Notes under the pieces: generated by a model
Seen by the model: the letters and a program-made list of their open reading frames with translations, nothing else
Databases searched by the model: none
What the model was told of the DNA's origin: nothing
Translations under genes and position numbers: made by a program
In this document: positions 28,234-37,687 of the stretch, in pieces
Layout: each line of letters begins with the position of its first letter
Numbering within the stretch: position 1 is the first letter of the stretch
Assembly: GCF_014145665.1 (NCBI RefSeq)
Contig: NZ_JACHTD010000014.1
Location: 1 to 64,000 of the forward strand
Direction: 5' to 3'
Source of the DNA: Myroides sp. NP-2
Lineage (GTDB): Bacteria > Bacteroidota > Bacteroidia > Flavobacteriales > Flavobacteriaceae
Length of the DNA: 64,000 nt

Positions 28234-29778
28234 TTAGATCATTTTTTTTAACCAGTTTTTCATGGAAACCTCTTCATTGATGATGTTTCGAAGATCGGCA
28301 ATTGCCACGCGATCTTGTTTCATCGTATCACGGTGACGGATGGTCACTGTTTTGTCTTCTAATGTTTGGTGATCCACCGTAATACAGAAAGGAGTCCCCA
28401 AAGCATCTGCACGACGGTAACGACGACCTACAGCGTCTTTTTCATCATAGGCAACATTGAAATCCCATTTCAAATCTTCAATAATTGCTTGCGCAATTTC
28501 TGGTAAACCATCTTTTTTTACCAAGGGGAAAATAGCAGCTTTTGTCGGTGCTAATACAGCTGGTAATTTTAATACCGTTCTCGTTGTTCCGTCTTCTAAT
28601 GTTTCTTCTTGTAGGGATTTAGAGAAAACAGATAAGAACATTCGATCCAATCCTACCGATGTTTCTACTACATAAGGAACATAAGAGGAGTTGGTTTCGT
28701 TGTCGAAGAACTGCAATTTCTTACCAGAGAATTGTTCGTGTGCTTTTAAGTCGAAATCAGTACGCGAGTGAATTCCTTCTAATTCTTTAAATCCGAATGG
28801 GAAGTTAAATTCGATATCTGTAGCTGCATTGGCGTAATGTGCCAGTTTTTCGTGGTCGTGGTAGCGGTAGTTTTCCGCTCCCATACCTAAAGATAAATGC
28901 CATTTTAAACGCGTGTCTTTCCAGTATTGGTAATACTTCATTTCCTCTCCTGGTTTGACGAAGAATTGCATTTCCATTTGTTCAAATTCGCGCATACGGA
29001 AGATAAACTGACGCGCAACGATCTCATTACGGAAAGCTTTTCCAGTTTGTGCAATTCCAAAAGGAATTTTCATACGTCCTGTTTTTTGAACGTTTAAGAA
29101 GTTAACAAAAATACCTTGAGCCGTTTCAGGACGTAAGTATAAATCCATCGCTGTATCGGCAGAAGCTCCTAGTTTTGTACCGAACATCAAGTTGAATTGG
29201 CGCACTTCCGTCCAGTTTTTAGAACCTGTATCGGGATCTGCAATTTCCAACTCTTCGATAAGTGCTTTAACATCAGCCAAATCTCCAGTATCTAACCCGT
29301 GAGCCATACGCGCTAGAATCTCTTTTTTCTTTGCGTAGTACTCTACAACACGTGGATTGGTAGCGACAAATTGCGCTTCATCAAAAGATTCACCAAAGCG
29401 TTTTTTCGCTTTTTCAATCTCTTTTAATGCTTTTTGGTGTAATTTTTCACAGTAGTCTTCAATTAAAACATCTGCTCTATATCTTTTTTTACTGTCTTTA
29501 TTGTCAATTAAAGGGTCATTGAATGCATCAACGTGACCTGAAGCCTTCCAAGTGGTTGGATGCATAAAGATTGAGGCATCAATTCCTACAATATTTTCGT
29601 GCATTTGTACCATGGATTTCCACCAGTACTCTCTAATATTTCTCTTTAATTCTACACCGTTTTGAGCATAGTCATATACTGCACTCAAACCATCGTATAT
29701 TTCGCTTGATGGAAAAATATATCCATACTCCTTTGCGTGCGAAATAACATTCTTAAAAATATCATCTTGTTTTGCCAT
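28234..29778 (-). CDS. glyS: Glycine--tRNA ligase
   Basis: A 514-residue class II synthetase of the single-chain (alpha2) type. FLRPETAQGIFVNF-type sequence (YLRPETAQGIFVNFLNV), FGIAQTGKAFRNEI (motif 2) and ETSVGLDRMFLSVF (motif 3) are visible, with VALAPTKAA-like LPAVLAPTKAAIFPL at the start of the anticodon-binding domain. It charges tRNA-Gly. Housekeeping gene, monocistronic, with a strong terminator. Confidence 0.95.
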   Translation of the reverse strand: MAKQDDIFKNVISHAKEYGYIFPSSEIYDGLSAVYDYAQNGVELKRNIREYWWKSMVQMHENIVGIDASIFMHPTTWKASGHVDAFNDPLIDNKDSKKRYRADVLIEDYCEKLHQKALKEIEKAKKRFGESFDEAQFVATNPRVVEYYAKKKEILARMAHGLDTGDLADVKALIEELEIADPDTGSKNWTEVRQFNLMFGTKLGASADTAMDLYLRPETAQGIFVNFLNVQKTGRMKIPFGIAQTGKAFRNEIVARQFIFRMREFEQMEMQFFVKPGEEMKYYQYWKDTRLKWHLSLGMGAENYRYHDHEKLAHYANAATDIEFNFPFGFKELEGIHSRTDFDLKAHEQFSGKKLQFFDNETNSSYVPYVVETSVGLDRMFLSVFSKSLQEETLEDGTTRTVLKLPAVLAPTKAAIFPLVKKDGLPEIAQAIIEDLKWDFNVAYDEKDAVGRRYRRADALGTPFCITVDHQTLEDKTVTIRHRDTMKQDRVAIADLRNIINEEVSMKNWLKKMI

Positions 29779-29863
29779 ACTGCAAAAGTAATAAAAGACT
29801 TTAAGATTAAAAACTTCACTTCAAGCTATTTGCTGTTAATAATCTTAAGTTTTTTGGTTTATA

Positions 29864-30610
29864 TTATAATTGCTTGTTGTTCTTTATTTTTTGTACCTGA
29901 TAAGCCGATAAGATACGGGCTGTATTTTCAAGATGACCGGATTGATTCCAAGCATCATGCCCTGGAATAATCACTTTGGCCTTTTTGAATTTGCGTTTTA
30001 CGGCTTTGATTGTCGTAGGCCAAGCCTCTACATTGCCATCGACGATATTGCCGATAGTCGTTGCCTCTGCACTTTTAATCAAACAACCACCGTATAAAAT
30101 CGCTTCTTCTGGAAACCAAACCACCGTATTATCTTTACTATGACCTTCTCCCAAGAAATATACCTCTATTTTTTCTTTGCCCAAGTTGAACTGCTTTGTT
30201 GAACCAAAAGTAAAAGTCGCTTGTGGTTCATTGCGCTGTTTTAAGATTTCGTTGGTCAAAGCATAAGTATAGGTTTCTGCTCCAGCTTTATTGAAATAAT
30301 CAAGCCCACCCGAACGATCTTCGTGGAAGTGGGTGGTAATGACCCATTTTATTTCTTTGTTATGTTCACGTCTGATGTGTTCTACTAAAGGGACGTACTG
30401 ATCTTTATCCCAAGGGGTATCAATGAGAATTACTCCTTCATCCGTCACTACATATAAAGCATTGGAAGAATATTCGACGCCTTGAAATACTTGGTAAGTC
30501 GTATAGACATACATATGATCGTTAAGCGGCTCAATTTTTAATTTATCCGATTGAGGATAGACCAAAGTAGAGAAAATCAGTACAAATAAACTGCTAAAGT
30601 AGTGGTACAT
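29864..30610 (-). CDS. Subclass B1 metallo-beta-lactamase (MUS/TUS-like)
   Basis: A 248-residue secreted zinc beta-lactamase. After a signal peptide ending near VYPQ, the B1 zinc ligands are complete: HFHEDRSGG (His94, His96, Asp98), GEGHS (His157), GGCLIKS (Cys176) and PGHD (His218), local numbering. Lys179 after the cysteine is the usual substrate carboxylate contact. B1 enzymes hydrolyse most beta-lactams, including carbapenems. Similarity to the resident MUS/TUS enzymes of Myroides is from memory. It sits between housekeeping genes with no mobile element, so it looks like an intrinsic chromosomal gene. Confidence 0.93.
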   Translation of the reverse strand: MYHYFSSLFVLIFSTLVYPQSDKLKIEPLNDHMYVYTTYQVFQGVEYSSNALYVVTDEGVILIDTPWDKDQYVPLVEHIRREHNKEIKWVITTHFHEDRSGGLDYFNKAGAETYTYALTNEILKQRNEPQATFTFGSTKQFNLGKEKIEVYFLGEGHSKDNTVVWFPEEAILYGGCLIKSAEATTIGNIVDGNVEAWPTTIKAVKRKFKKAKVIIPGHDAWNQSGHLENTARILSAYQVQKIKNNKQL

Positions 30611-30814
30611 GAATGGAACTTAAATTAGAAATAGAAAAATATAGTTTATTCCTTGTTTTGGGTAATGGATAAGAGAGTACAAAAAATAACCAACAAGGCG
30701 GTGTTTTCGTGCGTAAGTGTCTTATGAGAACAAAAATAAGAAAATCGTTTAAGATTTGAAACTGCAGCAAAAGCATTTTTGAGTGAAATTTAGATCATTT
30801 AATGTATTAAATCT

Positions 30815-30850
30815 TAAAAAAAGGTCCAGCAATTTGCTGGACCTTTTTTT
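30815..30850 (-). terminator. Terminator of the metal-efflux operon
   Basis: AAGGTCCAGCA pairs with TGCTGGACCTT around a four-base loop, with T-runs in both directions; it abuts the adaptor gene stop codon. Confidence 0.88.
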
Positions 30851-32012
30851 ATTCTTCTTCTTCTGTATTTCTCAATTTCATGAGCAAGGTATAAGCTCCT
30901 TTTGAAACAATGGTTTTATGGGTTAATGCTTCTGCATGAAGAATAGCCGTAAACCCATTTTCAGTTTCTCCAATTTCTACCGGAACGAGTTGATAGGTTT
31001 GTTTGCTCACTTCGATAAAGACAAAGTGTTTGGCTTCAAAATATACTACACTTTCTTCAGGTAGTGCTTTGGTTTGTGCCGAATGCGTATCAATTTCTGC
31101 ATTCATATACATGCCCGGTACTAAGTTTTTTTCAACATTCTCAAAATGACAGTGTACTTCTGATGTTCCTTCTGCATTGACATCCATGCTAATTAATACA
31201 ATTTCGCCTTCGTATTTTTTTGCCGGATCGCCGTTGGTATAACTTAATACACGCTGACCTACTTCTAATTTATCGAGATCTTTTTCATACACTTTTAGGT
31301 TTAAGTGGATATCCGAGGGGTCAATGAGCTCAAAGAGCACATCGGAAGGAGTGACATATTTTCCAATGTTGACATAGGTATTGCTCACAAAACCGTTGAT
31401 TGGGCTATAAATTGCTATGGTTTTACTGATGTTGTTCGACGTCAGCGTATGGGGATTGATGTTGATCAAACTCAATTGTTGACCTAGTGCATTCATGGTA
31501 ATGCGCTGTGCATTCATCTCTGCTTGAGCTTGTTGCATAACCTTGTCGCTGCTAGCTTGACTAGCATTTAATTCTTTCTGACGTTGATAGTCCAGCTGTG
31601 CAAATTGAAATTTGTCTTTGGCGATCAAGTAATTCTGTTGTAACTCAATATATCGCGGATCTTCCATCAAGGCAATTTGTTGCCCTTTTTTAATTTGCAT
31701 CCCCGGCATTAACTGGGTTTGCTTGACATAACCTCCAAGGGGATTGGTAATGGAAATTAAATTTTGAGGAGGAACATCAATCTTTCCATTTAGTTTTAAA
31801 ACTGTAGCAATGCGGTGATCTTGTAGTCGCGTAGTCTGTAGGTCTACGTGTTTCAATTGTGCATCGGTTAGTTGTACAAGGTCTGTTTCTTCTTGTACGT
31901 CTAGTTCTTCTCTTTGAGTCGTCTCCCCTTTACATTGGGTAAAAAGCAACATCGGTAACAGTAGCAGCACAAGGAGTGAGAAGCGCAGGTTTATTTTATG
32001 TGGTGTAAACAT
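30849..32012 (-). CDS. RND efflux periplasmic adaptor (CusB/CzcB type)
   Basis: A 387-residue membrane-fusion protein. A lipoprotein-like N-terminus (LLLLPMLLFTQC) precedes the adaptor core: ISITNPLGGYVKQTQLMPGM is the biotinyl/lipoyl half-motif, followed by a helical hairpin (about residues 125-185) and SPINGFVSNTYVNIGKYV, the second half-motif. It bridges the CusA-type pump and the outer-membrane channel. It starts four bases after the CusA-TolC gene, so they form one operon. The metal is not resolved; the CzcB/CusB group covers Co, Zn, Cd, Cu and Ag. Confidence 0.88.
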   Translation of the reverse strand: MFTPHKINLRFSLLVLLLLPMLLFTQCKGETTQREELDVQEETDLVQLTDAQLKHVDLQTTRLQDHRIATVLKLNGKIDVPPQNLISITNPLGGYVKQTQLMPGMQIKKGQQIALMEDPRYIELQQNYLIAKDKFQFAQLDYQRQKELNASQASSDKVMQQAQAEMNAQRITMNALGQQLSLININPHTLTSNNISKTIAIYSPINGFVSNTYVNIGKYVTPSDVLFELIDPSDIHLNLKVYEKDLDKLEVGQRVLSYTNGDPAKKYEGEIVLISMDVNAEGTSEVHCHFENVEKNLVPGMYMNAEIDTHSAQTKALPEESVVYFEAKHFVFIEVSKQTYQLVPVEIGETENGFTAILHAEALTHKTIVSKGAYTLLMKLRNTEEEE

Positions 32013-32016
32013 GATT

Positions 32017-35000
32017 TTAGTTATTTGAAGTTAGGTAGTTGATTTGGATTACGGTGTCGTTATAGGCTTTGAGTGCATCGAAATAGTTACTCAATAACTC
32101 TAATGCTTGATTGGTTAGGAGTACGTATTCCAAGTAATTAATTTCTCCGTTGATAAATTGTAATTCCGCTGTTTGCATGATCACAGTTGCTCCTTTTGGG
32201 GCTTGTTGTTCATAACTTGTCAATATTTGTTGACTACTGTCAAGGGTTATCAACAATTGTTGATAACGGTTTTGTATATTTTGTTGGGTGAGCTCTACTT
32301 CCGCTTCTGCTATTTTTTCTGCTTGTTTGGAAGCGCGTATTCTACCTTTTTGGCCAAAATCAAATAAAGGCAAGGTTAGTCCAACTTGGAATGCGTGAAA
32401 GCGATCTTTTCGATCGTAGTACATGTCATTGGCAGCCAATCCCATGAAACTACTGTTGTTGTAAGCCAGCTGTAGGGTAGGTAAAAGCTTCGATCGCTCA
32501 AGTTTGGTTTGGGCGATTGCTAATTCCTTGTTCTGTTCGGCTATTTTTACCTGAATATTATCGTTGAGATGCTGTTCTAGCGTTTGCAAATCTAATTTTT
32601 TAGAGGTTGCTGTGGGCAGGAGGTCCTCCTCTGTGTTTAATAGGTATTTCAATTGTAGTTGGGCGAGGCTCTTTGCATGCGTGACCTCGGCAAGTTGCAT
32701 TTGAATCTTAATTAGTTGATTCTTGGCTGTTGTTTGTTCTAAAATAGTACTTTCTCCCTTGGTGAAGCGCAACCTAGCTTTCGCGTAAAAGCTTGTATAT
32801 AGACTATCTGCTTGGTGAAGGAGTTCTTCTTTTTCACTCCAATAGAAATAGTCATAAAAATTTTGTGTCACTTCTCGTTTCACTTCATTGGTTTTAAGTG
32901 CTAGGTCAAAAATGCTCTTTTGCCACGCTTTGGTGTATAGGTTTTTTTGTTTGCTGTACACTGTTGGAAATGCGATTTCCTGGCTCAACGAAAATTTATT
33001 GTCAGTATAAGGGCCATTGATTTGTCCAAATTCACCTGAAACTGTCGTTTGTGGAATATCGGTAGCGGTGTGAATAAACGCTTTGGCAAAAGCGGTTCGC
33101 AAGTGTTCGGTTCGAATTGTTTTGTTGTTTGTTTCAGCCTGATTCAAGGCGTCAGCTAAACCGATAGGCGTTTGGGCAAACCCAGGACTTGTTGCGGTTA
33201 ATAGTAGGCAAGTAATGGCTGTAAATGCGCTAGTTTTCTTCTTTTTAAAGAGTGAAAAATTTAGCTTTTGTTCAAAAGTAATATAGAGTAAAGGCAAAAT
33301 AAATAAAGTTAAAAAAGTGGCTAGAATTAATCCTCCAATAACAACTGTCGCTAATGGACGTTGTACTTCTGCACCTGCGCCATTGCTCAACGCCATGGGT
33401 AGAAACCCAAAGGAAGCAACCGAAGCAGTCATTAATACGGGGCGCAAACGACTTTTTGCACCACGTACCACAATGTAAACGATGTTGGTATTGCCCGATT
33501 TTCTCAGGCGGTTGAATTCGGCGATCAATACAATGCCATTGAGAACGGCGACGCCAAATAACGCAATAAAACCAACACCTGCACTGATACTAAAAGGCAT
33601 TCCGCGCAAGGCTAATAAAAAGACTCCTCCGATAATAGATAGGGGAATGGCCGTAAAAATCATCAAACATTCTTTGATGTCTTTAAAAGCAAAGAAAAGT
33701 AAAACAAAGATGAGTACTAAGGCTAGTGGCACAGCAATAGCTAAGCGTTCTTTGGCTTCGTTTAAATTCTCAAACTGTCCACCATAGGTTATGCGGTAGC
33801 CCGTAGGCAACGTAATCTTCGCTTCTACTTTTTGCTGTAGTTCTTCCACAATACTTTGAACATCTCGCCCTTTTACATTGAACCCAACGAATATACGACG
33901 CTGTGCATTTTCACGTTGAATTTGGTTTGGTCCTTCTTTGATTTCCACAGTAGCTAGTTGATTCAACGGAACTTGAATGCCTGCGGGTGTTGGAATTAGA
34001 ATGTTTCGGATCTGTTGGATGTCTTTTTTGTTTTTTTCCTCCATGCGAACCACCAAATCAAACCTATTTTCTCCTTCATAGACCACCCCTGCGCTTTGTC
34101 CTGCCAAAGATGTATTGACAATGCGGTTGATGTCTCCTATCGACAAATGATGACGAGCAATAGCCGTACGATCGTATTCAATCAGCAGTTGAGGCATTCC
34201 TGTGATGGGTTCCACATATAAGTTTACCGCACCAGGAATGGTGTTGATAATTTGTCCAATTTGGCTAGCTGTAGCGGCTAGCGTATCTAAGTTATCGCCA
34301 AATACTTTTACCACAACGTCTTGTCGTGCACCTGTCATCAATTCATTGAAACGCATTTGCACTGGAAATTGAAATCCAACAGTAATGCCGGGAACTTCCT
34401 CCAAGGCCTGTGTCATTTTTTCCGCTAACTCTGGGAATGTCGTAGCTGAAGTCCATTCTTTTTTGTCTTTTAAGATCACCATCATGTCACCTGCTTCCAT
34501 AGGCATTGGATCAGTCGGCACTTCGCTATTTCCGATTTTAGTTACTACTTTTTCCACTTCCGGAAATTGCGTGATAAGGATGTGAACCGCTTTTTGGGTA
34601 CTTTCAATCGTCGTTGTTAGGTTACTGCCGTTTAATACCTTGGTGTCCACCGCAAAATCCCCCTCTTCTAAAGAAGGAATGAATTCGCCTCCTAGTGTGG
34701 ACAAGATGTATAGTGCACTGGCAAAAAGGAGGACAACAACAGTATAGATGGTCTTGGGGATCTCCAAAACTTTGACCAAAGCCTTTTGGTATATTTTTTC
34801 CAACTTCGCCATCAAACGATCGGAAAAATTGGGTGTATTATTCACTTTTCTACTTAGGATGAGCGCACTCATCATGGGAACATAGGTTAACGAGAGTAAA
34901 AAGGCGCCGAGCAAGGCAAAAGCAACTGTTTGTGCCATGGGCTTGAACATCTTTCCTTCAATACCTTGTAACGTTAGGATGGGAATGTAAACGATAAGAA

Positions 35001-36375
35001 TAATTATCTGACCAAATACAGCGCTATTCATCATTTTAGAGGCAGATTGTACCACCGTTTGATTCATCTCTTCCTGTTTGAGCAAGACTTTCTCTTTGAA
35101 TTTATTGTTGTGGCTGAATTGATGGAGTACGGCCTCTACAATAATGACAGCCCCATCGATAATTAACCCGAAGTCTAAGGCCCCTAGGCTCATTAAATTG
35201 CCACTAACGCCAAATAGATTCATCATGCAGATGGCAAATAGCATCGCTAAGGGAATAATAGAAGCAACCAAAAGTCCTGCGCGGAAATTACCCAAGAAAA
35301 GCACGAGTACAAGTACTACAATTAATGCTCCTTCCAACAGGTTGGTTTCAACAGTTCCAATGGCGTTGTTTACCATTTTTGTGCGATCGAGAAAGGGCTC
35401 AATTACCACACCTTTGGGCAAGGATTGCTGTATTTCTGCTACGCGATCTTTGACGTCTTGAATGACGTTATTGCTGTTTTCTCCTTTCAACATCAGGACA
35501 ATTCCTCCTGCCACTTCCCCTTGATCATTATAGGTCATCGCACCATAGCGCGTTGCATGTCCGAGTTGAACCTTAGCGATGTCGCGTATCAGTACTGGAA
35601 ATTCTTTGTCTTTCGTGGGAATAGCAATATTCTCAATGTCTTCAATACTGCCAATCAACCCCTCGGAGCGAATGTATAAAACAGTCGGGCCTTTCTCAAT
35701 ATAGGCACCCCCAGTGTTTTCGTTATTTTGATTCAATGCTTCAAATACAGCCGTAATAGTCAAACCAGCTGCATCTAAACGGTTGGGATCAATGGCTATT
35801 TCGTATTGTTTGAGCTTTCCACCAAAACTACTGACTTCAGCTACTCCTTTTACAGCAATTAACTGGCGTCGAACTATCCAGTCCTGAATGGATCTCAATT
35901 CGGTGAGATTATACTGTTGTTCATACCCCTTCTCTGGGCGTACAACATATTGATAAATCTCGCCTAATCCAGTAGAAATAGGACCTAGTTCTGGTTGACC
36001 TACTTCCTTAGGAATGTCGTTTTGCACTTGTTGTAAGCGTTCGCCCACTTGTTGTCGTGCCCAATATATATCGACGTCTTCTTCAAAAACAATCGTGATT
36101 AAAGACAAGCCAAAACGCGAAAAACTTCGTATGCTTTTCATACCTGGAATATTGCTGTTGGCTTGTTCAATAGGGAACGTAACTAATCGTTCTATATCCG
36201 TAGCCCCATAGTTTGGAGCTACTGTGATTATTTGTACTTGGTTATCTGTGATGTCCGGTACTGCATCGATGGGTAATTTCGTCATTTGAAATAGTCCAAC
36301 ACCGATGAGGCCTAGTACCATTAAGCCGATGATGAGCTTATTCTTTACAGAATACGCTATAATTTTGTTTAACAT
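32017..36375 (-). CDS. CusA/CzcA heavy-metal RND pump fused to a TolC-like domain
   Basis: About 1452 residues from the ATG at 36375 (MLNKIIAYSVKNKLIIGL), which I prefer to an upstream in-frame codon because it gives the standard CzcA N-terminus. Residues 1 to about 1040 are a heavy-metal RND pump with twelve membrane segments; DFGLIIDGAVIIVEAVLHQ is the TM4 proton-relay block. From about 1065 a TolC-type outer-membrane factor follows (IGLADALNQAETNNKTIRTE, then long helices to the end). Between them lies a Lys-rich segment and a hydrophobic stretch ending SPGFAQ, which looks like a signal peptide. CusA-TolC fusions are known in Bacteroidota. It exports metal from periplasm or cytoplasm. Confidence 0.9.
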   Translation of the reverse strand: MLNKIIAYSVKNKLIIGLMVLGLIGVGLFQMTKLPIDAVPDITDNQVQIITVAPNYGATDIERLVTFPIEQANSNIPGMKSIRSFSRFGLSLITIVFEEDVDIYWARQQVGERLQQVQNDIPKEVGQPELGPISTGLGEIYQYVVRPEKGYEQQYNLTELRSIQDWIVRRQLIAVKGVAEVSSFGGKLKQYEIAIDPNRLDAAGLTITAVFEALNQNNENTGGAYIEKGPTVLYIRSEGLIGSIEDIENIAIPTKDKEFPVLIRDIAKVQLGHATRYGAMTYNDQGEVAGGIVLMLKGENSNNVIQDVKDRVAEIQQSLPKGVVIEPFLDRTKMVNNAIGTVETNLLEGALIVVLVLVLFLGNFRAGLLVASIIPLAMLFAICMMNLFGVSGNLMSLGALDFGLIIDGAVIIVEAVLHQFSHNNKFKEKVLLKQEEMNQTVVQSASKMMNSAVFGQIIILIVYIPILTLQGIEGKMFKPMAQTVAFALLGAFLLSLTYVPMMSALILSRKVNNTPNFSDRLMAKLEKIYQKALVKVLEIPKTIYTVVVLLFASALYILSTLGGEFIPSLEEGDFAVDTKVLNGSNLTTTIESTQKAVHILITQFPEVEKVVTKIGNSEVPTDPMPMEAGDMMVILKDKKEWTSATTFPELAEKMTQALEEVPGITVGFQFPVQMRFNELMTGARQDVVVKVFGDNLDTLAATASQIGQIINTIPGAVNLYVEPITGMPQLLIEYDRTAIARHHLSIGDINRIVNTSLAGQSAGVVYEGENRFDLVVRMEEKNKKDIQQIRNILIPTPAGIQVPLNQLATVEIKEGPNQIQRENAQRRIFVGFNVKGRDVQSIVEELQQKVEAKITLPTGYRITYGGQFENLNEAKERLAIAVPLALVLIFVLLFFAFKDIKECLMIFTAIPLSIIGGVFLLALRGMPFSISAGVGFIALFGVAVLNGIVLIAEFNRLRKSGNTNIVYIVVRGAKSRLRPVLMTASVASFGFLPMALSNGAGAEVQRPLATVVIGGLILATFLTLFILPLLYITFEQKLNFSLFKKKKTSAFTAITCLLLTATSPGFAQTPIGLADALNQAETNNKTIRTEHLRTAFAKAFIHTATDIPQTTVSGEFGQINGPYTDNKFSLSQEIAFPTVYSKQKNLYTKAWQKSIFDLALKTNEVKREVTQNFYDYFYWSEKEELLHQADSLYTSFYAKARLRFTKGESTILEQTTAKNQLIKIQMQLAEVTHAKSLAQLQLKYLLNTEEDLLPTATSKKLDLQTLEQHLNDNIQVKIAEQNKELAIAQTKLERSKLLPTLQLAYNNSSFMGLAANDMYYDRKDRFHAFQVGLTLPLFDFGQKGRIRASKQAEKIAEAEVELTQQNIQNRYQQLLITLDSSQQILTSYEQQAPKGATVIMQTAELQFINGEINYLEYVLLTNQALELLSNYFDALKAYNDTVIQINYLTSNN

Positions 36376-36598
36376 AAAGTAAGAGTTAATCTCAAAATCT
36401 ACAGCATATAAGCCAATACATAAGCGATATAGCAAGTGTGTTTCCCTCTAAAAAGTGAACGATTTAGAGGAAAATAGTGCTATATTTTGTAGTATAGGGC
36501 TAAGTCTAGTTGCAGTAGCTATTGAGTTGATACATAAATACGATAGAACCGTTCAAACTATGAAGACATAGGTTGGACGATAAAAAAATCAATATGTA

Positions 36599-36976
36599 CT
36601 AACAAAATTTCGGCGGTTGCCAAATAGAGGATAGGAAACTACTTTCAAAAACGGTATCGTGATCGCTTTCCACTGGGGTATTGTTTGTTGGAATTTTGAC
36701 ACGATCGATTTTAAGTATGGTTGGTGGGGGTGTTGCCACAAGATGAATAATAGGAGCGTGGGAAACAAAAGGCAGCTTCTCATCTGTTGGATCTCCGTCT
36801 TCTTTGTGGTTATTGTCATAGTGGATTTGTAAAAACCCCCATATACTCAAATTGGGATTTGCCCCTTTGTGCTCAACATAATGCTCAACAAGCAATGGAA
36901 ACTTCAACAGCTGACCAAATTCAGTTGTTGAAATAAGAAACGCAAACATAAAAAACAGGGCTAGTTTTCTTTTCAC
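36599..36976 (-). CDS. Small secreted protein upstream of the metal-efflux genes
   Basis: A 125-residue protein of unknown function with an N-terminal hydrophobic segment (MKRKLALFFMFAFLISTTEF), probably a signal peptide or anchor. It contains HYVEHKGANPNLSIWGFLQIHYDNNHKED, with histidines and acidic residues that could bind metal, and ends in WQPPKFC. I recall similar short His-rich proteins ahead of CusA-type operons in flavobacteria, but cannot check. It lies 223 bp upstream of the pump gene on the same strand, so co-transcription and a metal-binding role are reasonable inferences. Confidence 0.65.
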   Translation of the reverse strand: MKRKLALFFMFAFLISTTEFGQLLKFPLLVEHYVEHKGANPNLSIWGFLQIHYDNNHKEDGDPTDEKLPFVSHAPIIHLVATPPPTILKIDRVKIPTNNTPVESDHDTVFESSFLSSIWQPPKFC

Positions 36977-37111
36977 GACGCTTGTTTAGTGTGTATTAGT
37001 TGATACAAAATTAAGTATTCTTTTCCGTATAGGTGTGCGCAAGATACTAATTTGTTTATAATCCAAATAACTACTACCACAATTCTAATGAAAATTTAAT
37101 GTTTGTATAAC

Positions 37112-37146
37112 ACAAAAAAAGCAGAACTCAAGGTTCTGCTTTTCAG
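37112..37146 (-). terminator. Terminator of the DUF4190 gene
   Basis: AGCAGAACT pairs with GGTTCTGCT; on the minus strand T residues follow the stem. Confidence 0.75.
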
Positions 37147-37163
37147 TATATTAAACGGTTTTC

Positions 37164-37544
37164 TTACATTTCTGATGCTGCCGCTACCGCAATTGCAGTG
37201 CCTAATACCCCCAGTACAACGAACATGATAATGAGTCCAATTAAAGAAATCACTAAACCTGCAATGGCAAATCCACGTGGTTTTTTAAATACGCCAATGA
37301 TGGATAAGATTAATCCCAATAACCAACACAGCCAACCCACTATGGGCACTAATGAGATTACGATAGCGACAATAGACAAGATAAACCCTGTTAGTCCTAT
37401 ATTGTTTTTCTCTGCGTTTGCCTGTAGCGGTGGTGGAAAATTTTGATAGCCTGGATTGGCTGGAGGGGTAACGACTTCTTTTTGTTGAACGGGTGTAGAT
37501 GCTACGCGTTGCTCTTGATTTTCTTCTTGATGATTTGTATCCAT
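37164..37544 (-). CDS. DUF4190-type small membrane protein
   Basis: A 126-residue protein with a hydrophilic, proline-rich N-terminus (PPANPGYQNFPPPLQ) and two long hydrophobic stretches from about residue 48 to 120 (LTGFILSIVAIVISLVP; KPRGFAIAGLVISLIGLII). This matches DUF4190/CCC-motif membrane proteins found in many bacteria. No enzymatic motif. The function is unknown. Single gene. Confidence 0.75.
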   Translation of the reverse strand: MDTNHQEENQEQRVASTPVQQKEVVTPPANPGYQNFPPPLQANAEKNNIGLTGFILSIVAIVISLVPIVGWLCWLLGLILSIIGVFKKPRGFAIAGLVISLIGLIIMFVVLGVLGTAIAVAAASEM

Positions 37545-37654
37545 AGTAAGGTGTTTTAACTCAAATTTACGTTAATTTATTAAATATTCGTAAACAAAAG
37601 TTATTTTTTTATACAGATCAAGTTAATGTGTGTTGAGTAGTAGCCAAAATAAAG

Positions 37655-37686
37655 CAAAAAAAAACTGGCTGAAAGCCAGTTTTTTC
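37655..37686 (-). terminator. Terminator of thiL
   Basis: AACTGGCT pairs with AGCCAGTT around a short loop; on the minus strand a run of T follows. Confidence 0.85.
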
Positions 37687-37687
37687 G

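Noticed and set aside
29864-36976. A resistance island (metallo-beta-lactamase next to metal efflux)
   Set aside because: No transposase, integrase, att repeats or change in base composition is visible; both units have their own terminators and look resident.
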